A DNA stretch of 64,000 bases from Rhizaria sp. SCN 62-66. Its lineage: Eukaryota > Rhizaria, unplaced. Below the pieces are notes generated by a model that saw only the letters and a program-made list of their open reading frames with translations, searched no databases and was not told where the DNA came from. Location: assembly GCA_001724265.1 (NCBI GenBank), contig MEDY01000125.1:1-64000 (forward strand). The letters are read 5' to 3'. The position numbers were made by a program, and so were the translations under genes. Positions 1 through 10,188 of this stretch are shown piece by piece (position 1 is the first letter of the stretch; each line of letters begins with the position of its first letter).

Positions 1-2025
1 AGGCGGGCGGCGGAGGCGGCGCCGCCAGTCGTAGTCGCGGTGGTGCCCAGGCGCGGCTCCGGAGCCGTCACCGGAACCGGTGCGGGTGCGAACGCGAGTG
101 CGGCCGCGCGGGATACCAGCGACGGTCAGCATCAGCAGCAGCAGCATCAGCAGCAGCATCAGCAGCAGCCTGAGGATGAGACGCCTGAGGCTGTCTCTAG
201 AGACCCAGATCAGCCTCAGCAGCAGCAGCAGCAGCATCAGCAGCAGACTGCATTCAGCGCCGTCGGGGCCGCGATGGCGTTCGTGTCGCTGGACGGCCTC
301 GCGAGCCCCGGTCGCGGCGCGCATGGCGGCTACGGCAACACCGCTCCCGCGAACAGCTTCACTGCGCAGGCCCCCACTCAACAGCAACAGCAGCAGCAGC
401 AGCAGGCGGTGGCGCAGAGCCCGACCCCCGCGCGCACGCCGCGCTCGGCCCGCACGCGCAACCGCTTCCCCGCGTCCCCCTCCGCAGGCTCCGGCGGCGC
501 ACACGGCGGCATGGACCCGGCTGCGTCGGGCTCGTTCTCCTTCTCGTCCTCGGTCGTCGTCACCATGGCGCCGCAGACGCTCGCGCACGCGCAACAGCTA
601 CAGCATCAGCAGCAGCAGGGGCAGGGGCAGAGGCCGCGCACGCCGCAGCCGCCAGCCGGCGCCGTGCCCGCCGAAACCGCTGCCGCCGCTGCCGCCGCCA
701 CTGGCACCACCGCCAACGCCGGCCCTGGTGTCGCGGCGAGGAAGCCGCCCGGCCTCACCGCGAGCATGGCCGCGGGCGCTTATAACACCGGTGGCGACTT
801 CAGCTCGAGTACCCGCTCGACCCTGGGCGCGGCAGGTGCCAATGTGAATGCTGGTGCTGCTGCTGCTGCTCTGACTCGTGTTGGAGCGAGTGCGGGCGCG
901 AGCGCGGGTGCGCTGGGCGTGGCGTCGCCGCTGCGCCACCAGTCGCACCGCCACTACGCCGTCTCCGCGCAACAGCAGCAGCCGCAGCAGTCTCAGTACG
1001 TTGTAACGCTGCCGGCGCCGCCTGTCCCTCAGGGCGCCCTGCTGCCACCGCACCAGCAGCAGCAGTACCACCAGCAGCAGCAGCAGCAGATGCAACAGCA
1101 GCAGCAGATGCAGATGCTCGTGCCCGTGCCCCGCGGCGCCCTCGCGGCGCCTGCGCCCGCCGGCCCCAGCTCGGGTTCTCTCATTCCACCGTCGACTGCG
1201 GGTCCGGTGACTCTCGCAGGTCCCATCGGCATTGTGGCCTCCGCGGGCGGCGCGGGCCCCGCGCCGGCGCCGGCGCTGGCGCTGGGGTCCGCATTCGACA
1301 GCGTCGGCTCCTACGCGCCCGCGCAGCTCTATGGCATGGGGCAGATCGCGCCGCACGCGCTGCGCCCGCCGGTGCCCGCGGGCCTCGTGCCCGGCGGCGC
1401 CGCGCAGCAGCCGCAGCTGCAACCGCAGGCCGCCGCTCTGAGCGGGCAGGCGCCGGGGCGGCTGCAGACTATTGGCCGCCACAGCTCCGGCTCGGGATCG
1501 GGCTCTGGCCCCGGCCTTGGTTATGGCTCGGGCTCGGGGCCACTGCCGCTGCCAGTGCCCGTCGCAGCTCTGCAAGCTCAGGCGCAGGCGCAGGCGATGC
1601 AGTCGAGCAAGCTGCAGCAGCAGCAGCAGCCGCAACAGCAGGTGTACCAGCCTCTGCAACAGCAGCCGTACGGGCGTGTCAGCAGCGGCGGCGGCGGCGG
1701 CGGCGGCAACAGCAGCGCGCCCCAGTACGCTTTTAACGCCGGCGGTGTGCAGCCGCCGCAGCAGCCGGGGCCGGGGCCGGCGGGCTACGGCCTGCCCGGC
1801 CCGCACGGCGCGGACGGCAGCGGGGCCTTCGTGGTCTCTGGCGGCGGCGGCCACTCCAGCGGCGCACCAACTCTCGGTCACCCTCACGGTGGTCACGGTC
1901 AAGGGCTCAGTGGGCACGGTCAGTACGGGCCGCAGTCGCAGTTGGTGGACAACGGAGACCCTAACGCGGGGTTTGCCGCGAACCGCAGGGCGCCGCCCGT
2001 GCCGCCGCGGCCTGGTAGGATGTGA
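1..2025 (+). CDS. Low-complexity Gln/Ala/Gly/Pro-rich protein, 5' partial
   Basis: The reading frame is open from the left edge of the window to a TGA at 2023-2025, so the start and probably an N-terminal part are missing; at least 674 residues are visible. Nearly all of it is low complexity: CAG/CAA-coded Gln runs (for example near 138-170, 210-245, 380-410, 1060-1110 and 1610-1690) alternate with Ala, Gly, Ser and Pro stretches. No folded domain is recognisable. The last residues, RRAPPVPPRPGRM, form a proline-rich PxxP sequence of the type bound by SH3 domains. This frame is preferred because it has GC-rich third positions and carries the Gln runs, whereas the overlapping frames read as Arg/Ser-rich shadows. 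The function is unknown; a disordered scaffold or RNA-binding regulator is only a guess. Confidence 0.75.
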   Translation, partial: RRAAEAAPPVVVAVVPRRGSGAVTGTGAGANASAAARDTSDGQHQQQQHQQQHQQQPEDETPEAVSRDPDQPQQQQQQHQQQTAFSAVGAAMAFVSLDGLASPGRGAHGGYGNTAPANSFTAQAPTQQQQQQQQQAVAQSPTPARTPRSARTRNRFPASPSAGSGGAHGGMDPAASGSFSFSSSVVVTMAPQTLAHAQQLQHQQQQGQGQRPRTPQPPAGAVPAETAAAAAAATGTTANAGPGVAARKPPGLTASMAAGAYNTGGDFSSSTRSTLGAAGANVNAGAAAAALTRVGASAGASAGALGVASPLRHQSHRHYAVSAQQQQPQQSQYVVTLPAPPVPQGALLPPHQQQQYHQQQQQQMQQQQQMQMLVPVPRGALAAPAPAGPSSGSLIPPSTAGPVTLAGPIGIVASAGGAGPAPAPALALGSAFDSVGSYAPAQLYGMGQIAPHALRPPVPAGLVPGGAAQQPQLQPQAAALSGQAPGRLQTIGRHSSGSGSGSGPGLGYGSGSGPLPLPVPVAALQAQAQAQAMQSSKLQQQQQPQQQVYQPLQQQPYGRVSSGGGGGGGNSSAPQYAFNAGGVQPPQQPGPGPAGYGLPGPHGADGSGAFVVSGGGGHSSGAPTLGHPHGGHGQGLSGHGQYGPQSQLVDNGDPNAGFAANRRAPPVPPRPGRM

Positions 2026-2869
2026 GTCTCAAGGACTGTGACGTCATGATGTGTGTGAAGGGGTCAAGACTGCTGTATTACCTGTCACCGGACCCTAAAT
2101 GTTTACCTAGTGGAATTAAACGATGTTACTCAGCTTTCAAACCAAGACCAGGATTTTTAAAACTGGTGTATAAAATAGTAAATGACAAAATAAATAGACT
2201 TTGACTTATGTTACATTGTGTTCGATTTATTTCGCGAAAAGTGGAAGAACGGTTCCGAAAAAATACGGGCTTGTCCGCCAGCCGTTGGTCGAAGAAGCGT
2301 CAACGGTTGTTTTCGAAAAAGGTTACAAACAGACGAAAACATCGCGAGGATAGCGTTTTGTTGTTTGATTTGAATAATTTGTTGGCTTTATATTTCGCAC
2401 AACCATCTCAAACTCTTGGTTGGGTCTGATAATGCGGTCCAATCTTGACAGAGAAACGCAATCATCCCAGAGCCGACAATATCGTATGCAGCCTATATGC
2501 GCTATGCTAACGCCACCGCATCGGGTTATATCTTCACCATAGATATCAGCGCGTGTTGTTGCGTGTATCTCGTGTATATTTGTTGTTTGAGTCTTGAGTT
2601 AAGCCGTCGAAACGACTACTTTAGACTCTTGGACCTGACAGCCGACTTCCCGACATTCTTCCCTTAACTTCGGAGTCTACCGTCCACAAACCAACGCCCC
2701 AACTCGCAACTTTATATTCATTGTACATTAGGTATGCCACTATGCTGCACAATGTTTATATAATCCGCTCACTCTTCTGTTTCTTTCCTAAAACCTCTCC
2801 CTCCGCGCTCTCGCCCACGCCAACTCATCCTGTTCCTTCTCCCACACCCACCGCAGTCCCTGCCCCAGC
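2026..2869. other. Intergenic spacer before importin alpha
   Basis: This AT-richer spacer holds only short, compositionally non-coding open frames. The last 90 bases before the importin alpha ATG are pyrimidine-rich, as seen upstream of many starts in this window. No RNA gene is recognised. Confidence 0.6.
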
Positions 2870-4718
2870 ATGTCCGGCTTGTTCCGCGAAAAGGACGCGT
2901 CCAAGGCCCGCGTGGTCAAGACTGCCATTGATGCCGATGGTACGATTCGACTCTTTTGTCTCGTTTGCGCTTCATTCGTCATTCCGTGTTCATCCCAAGT
3001 GACCCAACATCTTAACGGCTCGTGTGCTCTCACTTCGATCAACTTCGCTCACCAACGTATGTTCCCATATCTTCTGTACTTTTCTCTATCTTTCTTTTTG
3101 TGTCATCTGTCCTTCTTTTTTTCACCTGCCCCTCGTCTCCTTCACAGCTTCCCGCAAGAAGCGCCAGGAGAAGACCTCCCAGGTCCGCAAGGACGCGCGC
3201 GACCAGATGCTCGCCCGCGCGCGCCGCGCCGACCCCGTGGCCGACGCGGCTGCGGGCGTGGCCACCGTGGCGGGCGCCGTCGACCTTGCGACGCTCATTC
3301 CGCGTATCCCCGAGCTGATCCAGAACCTTTACTCAGACGACCCGGCCGTGGTGCTCGAGGCGGCTCTGCGCGTGCGCGACATGATGGCCGTGGACAAGAA
3401 CCCCCCGACGGACCTGCTCATTGCCTCCAACGCAGTCCCCGCGCTCATGCACGCGCTCACCCATGGCGAGGTCAATGTGCAGTTTGAGGCGGCGTGGTCG
3501 CTGACCAACATCGCGTCGGGCAAGCCCGAGCACACGCGCGCTGTCGTCGAGGGCGGCGCCATCCCCACCCTCGTCGCGCTGCTCTCTTCCGAGGCCGTGA
3601 CGGTGCGCGAGCAGGTCGTGTGGGCGCTGGGCAACATCGCCGGCGATAACGCGGCCTACCGCGACACGATCCTCTCCTATGGCGCTATGGACATCATGCT
3701 CGGCATCTGCCACACCAAGGGCAAGATCGGCATGCTGCGCAACGCCACGTGGTCGCTGTCCAACCTGTGCCGCGGCGCGCCGGCGCCCGACTTCGCGCTC
3801 GTGGCGCGCGCGCTGCCGACGCTCAACTGCATGGTGAGCTTCTACGACGAGGACGTGATCGCGGACGCGTGCTGGGCGCTGACCTACCTCTCCGACTCGA
3901 ACGCGCTGGGCAACGAGGAGCGCGCTCAGCACCAGATCCAGTGCATCATCGAGGCCGGCGTGGTGCCCAAGGTGATCGAGCACCTGGGCCACAAGAGCGT
4001 GTACGTCATCACGCCCGCCCTGCGCGTGGTGGGCAACCTGGCGACGGGCAGTGACGTGCAGACGGACATCCTGCTACAGCACGACCTGCTGCCCGCGCTG
4101 CTCAACCTGATGCAGAACCCGCGCCGCGGCGTGCGCAAGGAGGCGTGCTGGACCGTGTCCAACATCACCGCCGGCCCGCCCGGGCAGATCGACGAGGTGA
4201 TGCGGGCCAACATCTTCCCCACGCTCATCGAGTTCCTCCGCTGCAAGGACTTCGACGTGCGCAAGGAGGCCACATGGGCCGTCACCAACGCCATCGCGTC
4301 GCAGCACGAGACGGTGATCCGCTACCTGGTCGAGTACTCTGTCATCCCCTCGCTGGCCGAGCTGCTGGATCCCGAGTCGCCCGAGCCGCGCGTGCTCAAC
4401 GCCATCCTCGAGTCGCTCAAGCTCATCCTCGCGCTGGGCGCCGCCGACGCGGAGCAGCAGCGCGCCGTGGGCCACGCGACGGCGCAGAACGTCTACGCCG
4501 AGCTGCTCGAGCGCTCCGGCCACGTCGACACTGTCGCCGCCCTGCAGAGCCACGCTGACCCCTCGGTGGCGGACCACGCCTACACGATCATCCGCATGCA
4601 CTACCACGACGACGACGGCGCTATTGGCGACGAGCTCGCGCCCCAGGTCGCCGACAACGGCACCTTCCAGTTCGAGGCCAGCCCGGACCACGTCCCGAAC
4701 TCGGACTTCCACTTCTGA
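2870..4718 (+). CDS. Importin subunit alpha (karyopherin alpha)
   Basis: This is the nuclear import adaptor that binds classical nuclear localisation signals with its armadillo (ARM) repeats and docks on importin beta through an N-terminal IBB domain. There are two exons, 2870-2939 and 3148-4718, joined across a 208-base GTACGA...CACAG intron; the split codon gives Ala. The mature protein is 546 residues, about the normal family length. The first exon plus the start of the second make the basic IBB (SRKKRQEK and following RKDARDQ). About ten ARM repeats follow, with typical WALGNIAGD, WALTYLSD and CWTVSNI helices carrying the Trp/Asn positions that line the NLS groove. The acidic, aromatic C-terminus ends in DFHF. 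An unspliced start at 3024 would lose the true N-terminus. Family assignment is secure; the isoform cannot be told. Confidence 0.97.
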
Positions 4719-6434
4719 GTCGGACGCCCGCTGTGACCGACCACTGCGAGTGAGCGAGTGATGTTGACCGCGCTGGTAACGGTGGGTACGCTGGCTAATT
4801 GCACTGTGTGTTGCGATGCGTGTGGGGGATGTGTGCGTGTGCGCGTGCTGTGTGGGGGATGTTTGTGAGACGCTTAGTTTTCTCCAAACAAAAACGAAAC
4901 ATGATGGCCTGGCCTGTGCGACTCTCTCGTCACCCCTTTCAATGGATATGGCGGTTTTCTGGGGGTATGCTGCGACGACGGACGGGCGGCGACCGCGATT
5001 TGACTTATACTCAATCGGTGTGTCGCTGTGTTTCGTCGCGTCAAGGAGCATGATTGAACGTTGTCACCAAAACAAAAGAAGCTTAAAGCAATATTAATAA
5101 TGAATAATGTATAACATTATTGTGCTGTATTTTAGTCTTAAACCCATATTATACAATACAAAAAGCCCAATATATCACATCACGACCTAAGGCTTACTAC
5201 GTATTTGACGTGCTTCTGTTGCTACAGTATTGTTGTATCACATAGACAAACCAGCCCGCTCAAGCAGAGGAAAAAGTTCGTGTGTTAACTCTCACTATGC
5301 GGGACCCTTATAATTCATCAGGCTAGCGTAGCAGACCTGTTTGATCGTCTGACGCCCCCGTGACTCAACAAACTCTGCTGCGATTGAATCGAATTTATCT
5401 GCATGGCCCGCATCCGCGACAGCAGACGCAATAATAAGAATGCGCCGCAGCATCAACAGTGCCGACTCTGCGATGGAGCCACTAGCAACTCCGTCAATGT
5501 CGCAGTCTTCGTTGTAATCCGACCAAACCATGCAAGCCATCTGCGTGCGCGACACAAACAGCACAGCGTTGACCTCTAGCAAGCATGAAGCCACACCTTG
5601 ATCAGCCACAAGAATGTGACACTACAACGATAAGCTATGTCATATCAAATGGTGTGCTTCGACAGATGTGCAGTCAGAGCAAGAGAGATGACAGAGCAGG
5701 TGCAAGAGCGAGACAGAAAGGGATGGATTATATAAAAATGGATTATATAAAAACACTTTATTGTTATCGGAAAACTTCTTACGTTATATTATTTACCTGA
5801 AAAACATCTCCACCGCCGGCATGAATGACTTGCACGGGGGTGAGAAAATCTACTTACAACACGTCGTGAACTCCTCACCATATCAAATAAAGAAGAGCAA
5901 ACAACAACAAGCAACAGCAACAACAAGCATGAAGTAGCAACAGATGTTCAACCAGCGAACAACTTGCAAGCGTAGACGCACACTGTGTGAGATAAAAACC
6001 TACGACCAACACAGAAAGTACTCGTAAAAGCGGAGATCACTCTTGAACACAAATCTCACGACTCGTTCAAACACACAAACCAACGCGCAACGGTGGAACA
6101 GCGGCAATGCTGTTCGTCACCGTCTTAGGGCAGCGAGGAAGTGGGTGTAAAAAACAAGACAAGATAGCAAGAACAAAAAGTGATGCTAAACTAAAAGAGC
6201 ATAATTGAGATTGCGCCGGACTAGGAGTTCAGATCAAACTACAAGAGTAATGAGAGCTAGCGCGCACCAAGTAGAAAAGCTGGGAAAAGAGACAAACTGA
6301 AACTGGAGTCAAGCAGGTAGTTGCGTGTGACACAAGTTAGTTGAAACACTCATCGCGTTTTTGCTAAAGAAAGAAAGACACATCCACACAAGACTGAGAG
6401 GGACTCACAGATTAATCAAGCTAGGCTGATTAAC
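4719..6434. other. Convergent intergenic region, importin alpha / EF2
   Basis: This AT-rich spacer of 1.7 kb lies between the 3' ends of two convergent genes. It contains a 15-base tandem duplication at 5723-5752. A minus-strand open frame at 5295-5609 looks mildly protein-like, but it opens with GTG rather than ATG, is not GC3-biased, and ends TAG-TGA. I do not call it a gene; a degenerate or spliced fragment remains possible. Confidence 0.5.
5723..5752. repeat. 15-bp tandem duplication
   Basis: The unit ATGGATTATATAAAA occurs twice in direct succession, at 5723-5737 and 5738-5752. Each copy contains a TATATAAAA box-like sequence, but it lies in the spacer between two convergent 3' ends, so a promoter role is not supported. 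Confidence 0.9.
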
Positions 6435-9400
6435 TTAGAGGCGGTCAGCGTACTCGTTGTAGTCGGGAAGGGCGGCCTTAAGTCCCTTGCGACTGCGGAC
6501 GGACATCATGATGTTGTAGGCCTGGGAGCCGACGTCGAGGACGGAGCCGTTGACGAGCTGCCAGTGAGAGAAGATCATCTGGGGGAAGGCCTGGCCGGCG
6601 GTGTTGCGGCGGAGGATGTCGGTGAAACCGAAGGACTCAGCGACGGGGAGGAAGGCCTTGATCTTGGTGAGGGGAGTTCCGGGGCGGTCCTCGCGGCCCT
6701 CGACCTGGCCACGGCGGGCAGAGAGGGTGGTGTAGACACCGGAGGCGGCAGTCTCGGGGACGGTGATGTCGCACATGTACATGGGCTCCATGAGGGCGGG
6801 CTTGCACTTGAACTGAGTGGCGTAGAGGACGCGCTTCATGGTGGGCATCATCTGGGAAGCACCACGGTGGATAGCATCGGCGTGCATGGTGCAGTCCTCG
6901 ATCTCGGCGCGGAAGCCACGGAGGGGCTCCTCGCAGAAGACACCACCGAGGGAGGTCTGCTGGAAGGCAGTGGACATGGAGTCCTTGACCTCATTCATGC
7001 CCTGAACACCCTTGGTGTTCTCGATGAGGATGTTGGGGATGCCATCCGGGGGCAGGCCGAACGTCCAGATGCGGCGCGCAGTCTCGGGGTCCCAGTTGAA
7101 CTGCTCGGAGAGGATCTTGGAGCGGGCCTTAACATCCTGCTCCTCGGTGATCTCACCATTGTCGATGGCCTTGATAAGCTCCTCAGCGAGGGGGCCGCCA
7201 ACCATGTGGATACGGTTGTGCTTGTTGGGCGACTTGGACATGACGGACTCGGAGGAGTTCTCGGTGACGCACTCGTTGAACGAGACGACAGGCTCAGCGA
7301 CCTTGATGGGGGCGCCCTTCATGAAGTCCTCGGAGAGATCCTTGATGCAAATCTCGAGGTGGAGCTCACCGGCACCGGCGATGATGTGCTCGCCGTTGGG
7401 GCCCTGAGTGCACTGCACGAGGGGGTCGGACTTGGTGAGGCGCTTGAGGCCCTCCATGAGCTTGGGGAGGTCGGAGGCGTTGACGACCTGGATGGCGCGA
7501 CGGACGACGGGGGAGACGGAGTACTTCATCGAAACGATGGGGTGCGCGTCCTCGTGGTCGGTGATGGTACCGGACTTGAGGATGTAGGTGTCGACGCCGA
7601 CGAGGCCGACGAGGTTACCGCAAGGAATGTCGGGGACCTGCTCGACGGAGCGGCCCATCATGAGGACGGTACGCTGGATCTTCTTGACGAAGAGGTCGAT
7701 CTTCTTGCCCGCAATGTAGTCGGGGCCGAGGATGCGGACGGTCTGGCCGGAGGCGATGCAGCCGGAGAAGACACGGCCGAAGGCGTAGAAGCGGCCCTTG
7801 TCGGTGGTGGGGAGCATCTTGGAGATGTAGACGCAGAGGGGGCCCTGGCGACGGCACATGCGGATGGCGGTGGCGACGTCGTCGTTCATGGGGCCGGAGT
7901 AGAGGTTCTCGACACGGTAGCGCTGCGACTGGACGGGGGAGGGCAGGTGGGTGACGATCATGCAGAGCAGGGCCTTGGCGGCGGGGAGCCACTCCATCAT
8001 GATGCGCTTGAGGAGGGGCTTGCCGACGAGCTCGCGGGCATCAGCGGGGATCTTGATCTTGAGAGACTCAATGATGGGGGTGTAGACGTCCTTCTTGCCG
8101 TCGATGACGGAGCGGAAGAGCGTGTTGAGGGGGGTCATCACGAACTCAGCGAAGGAGCGGCGGAGGTAAGAGCCGTCCTTGGCCTTGGCCTCCTTGACCC
8201 ACTTGCCGCGGGAGCCGTCGAAGTAGTTGTCGCCCCAGAGGAGCGCCATGACCTCCTCGTAGGGGAGGCCGAACTTCTCAGAGTACATGGAGGCGAAGCG
8301 GCCGAGGGTGAAGCCCCAGCCGTGGAGGCCGGAGCCGAAGCCGACGGTGCCGTGCTCGGGGTAGACCTCGATCTCACCGAGGAGCTCGTCGCGGTACATG
8401 GCGATGACGACGTTGACGGACTCGATGGCGCGGGAGAAGGACTGGTAGGCCTCCTCGGGGTCCATCATGAGCTCGAGGAAGACACGGTCGAGCTTGTTGA
8501 CGAAGAGAACGGGGCGGATACGCTCGGAAATGGCCTGGCGCAGCACGGTCTCGGTCTGGACGCAGACACCCTCGACGCAGTCAACGACGACGAGAGCACC
8601 GTCGGTGACACGGAGGGCGGCGGTGACTTCGGAGGAGAAATCAACGTGGCCGGGCGAGTCGATGAGGTTGATGAGGAAGGGCACGATGGTGTTGCCGTTC
8701 TTGTTGGTCTGCTGGGCCTTGAGCTCCTCAGCGAGCTGGTCGATGGTGCCGAGCTTCTTGAGGCGGGCAATCTCCTCCTGGCGGGCCTCCTCAGCCTCAC
8801 GAGCCTCCTGGGACATCTCCTCCTCGGCGTCGTCCTTCTTGTCCTTCTTGTCCTTCTTGTCCTTCTTGTCCTTCTTGTCCTTCTTGTCCTTCTTGTCGGT
8901 CTTCTCGGCACGCTTGGCAGCGTCGAGCTCGTCCTGCTTGGCCTTGACGGCAGCATCCTGGATCATCTTGGCGCGGTTCTTGCGCTCAAGGTCGTAGAGA
9001 CGGAGCTCGGACTCGGGGAGCTCGAAGTACAGGGTGACAGCGGAAGACTTAATGGTCACACCACGAGCCTCCTCATCTTCACGAGTCTGCATGTAGCGCT
9101 TGTCACCGACGTCGGCCTTGGCAATGATACCGGCAGCACCAACCATGGAGTCGGAAAGGGTGGACTTGCCGTGGTCAACGTGCGCAATGACGGACATGTT
9201 GCGGATGTTGTGGGGGTAGTCCATGAGAGCACGGATCTCATCGATCGTGAAGTTAACCTGTTGCGGGTAGGAGAAAGAAAGAAACAAAAGAGCGAACCAA
9301 TGGTGGATACGAAGATAGGGAGGCGAGGGAGCGAGAGTGAAGAGAAAAGGAAGAAAAAGTTGAGAAAAAAGAAGGTGGGAAAGAAAATGAGCGGATGCGC

Positions 9401-9619
9401 TAGTAGTGCAAAGAGTGATCAAGGGATATAAAGAGCTGACAAAGCAAGCTAAGGGGGGGAACAAGTGTGGCAAAACGGTGAAAGGCGCTCACGCACTCCC
9501 TTCGGCTCGGGTCCGCGGAGCGCGGGTCGACCGGGAAGACGAAAAGCGTGCGTCGGTGAGTGTGTGGAGAGATACAAATACGAAACAAATACATCAAAGC
9601 AAGTCGCAAAACGTACCAT
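6435..9619 (-). CDS. Translation elongation factor 2 (eEF2)
   Basis: eEF2 is the GTPase that drives ribosomal translocation. The coding sequence is complement(6435-9257, 9617-9619), giving 941 residues. The first coding exon is only the ATG: the minus strand reads ATG|GTACGT, and after a 359-base intron ending CAACAG coding resumes as VNFTIDEIRAL, the usual eEF2 N-terminus. The P-loop AHVDHGKS is at residues 26-33, followed by RGVTIKS (switch I), DSPGHVD, NKLDR and the C-terminal domains. The diphthamide loop DCTMHADAIHRG is present, so the modified His and diphtheria-toxin-type target site are conserved. The family is usually about 840-860 residues; the excess is an insertion of about 95 residues between switch I and DSPGHVD that contains seven KKD repeats (9-bp units at 8832-8894) and a charged helical segment. 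Stop TAA. Confidence 0.98.
8832..8894 (-). repeat. 9-bp tandem repeat (7 copies) inside EF2
   Basis: The plus-strand unit GTCCTTCTT is repeated exactly seven times in frame and encodes KKD repeats on the minus strand. It forms the core of the EF2 G-domain insertion. Nucleotide-perfect units suggest recent slippage expansion or strong codon bias. Confidence 0.95.
9258..9616 (-). other. EF2 intron directly after the start codon
   Basis: This intron begins GTACGT immediately after the ATG at 9619-9617 and ends CAACAG before GTTAACTTC. It is phase 0, 359 bases long and the longest intron placed in the window. Introns near the start of highly expressed genes often raise expression; here that is only an inference. 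Confidence 0.93.
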
Positions 9620-10188
9620 CTTGTTAAGAAGTTCTCAGTAACAACAGAGTTCGAGATTTGAACCAACTCCAATCACCTCATCTCCCCCCGGACCCTGGGC
9701 CGCCCATCGAGCCCGACCGAGGCCCCCCCCGCCAAGTAAGGGCGGGCTTAATTTTGATTCACCGACGAGCTCGAAACGAAACCCTGGCTCGGCCTGGACC
9801 GAAAAAATGCGTGCTAATTACAATTCAGCGTATATCTCACTCTAATCAGAGAATTATTCCATTAAAGTAATTGTCCAGACTCAAGCGCGGGAGATTAATT
9901 GCTATGAAAGTTGTTGTAAAGCAATTTGAAAATGTATAATGGGAATATTCAACATAATGCGAAAAATGGCCGTGGACCTGATCCAGGTCGGCACGGTCTC
10001 GGCACACGCATACCGTGCCAAAGACCGGCGCTATAAGCTATAATGATACCGAACCTCGCGATCGGCTTAACTGCACTGAGTCATTTTTGACACACAGCAG
10101 CTCCAATGTCTGTTAGTGTCCCCCAAGGGTCGTCAGTGCTACTGATCTAGTCATGGCGTGAAACACATGAGAGTACACAAGAGCAAGC
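9620..10188. other. Intergenic spacer between EF2 and IFT139
   Basis: This region is EF2 5' flank followed by IFT139 3' flank, both genes reading leftward. A short hairpin (CCCGCC, 7-base loop, GGCGGG) is at 9728-9746. No tRNA or other RNA gene could be recognised. Confidence 0.55.

Noticed and set aside
6564-9431. A 955-codon open frame antisense to EF2
   Set aside because: It is a composition shadow. Strong GC3 bias in EF2 suppresses stops on the opposite strand, and the translation (Gly, Leu, Asp, Val-rich) resembles no family.
9755-9785. Hammerhead ribozyme-like core (CCGACGAG...GAAAC)
   Set aside because: The invariant U of the CUGANGA core is replaced by C, and the flanking stems do not form.
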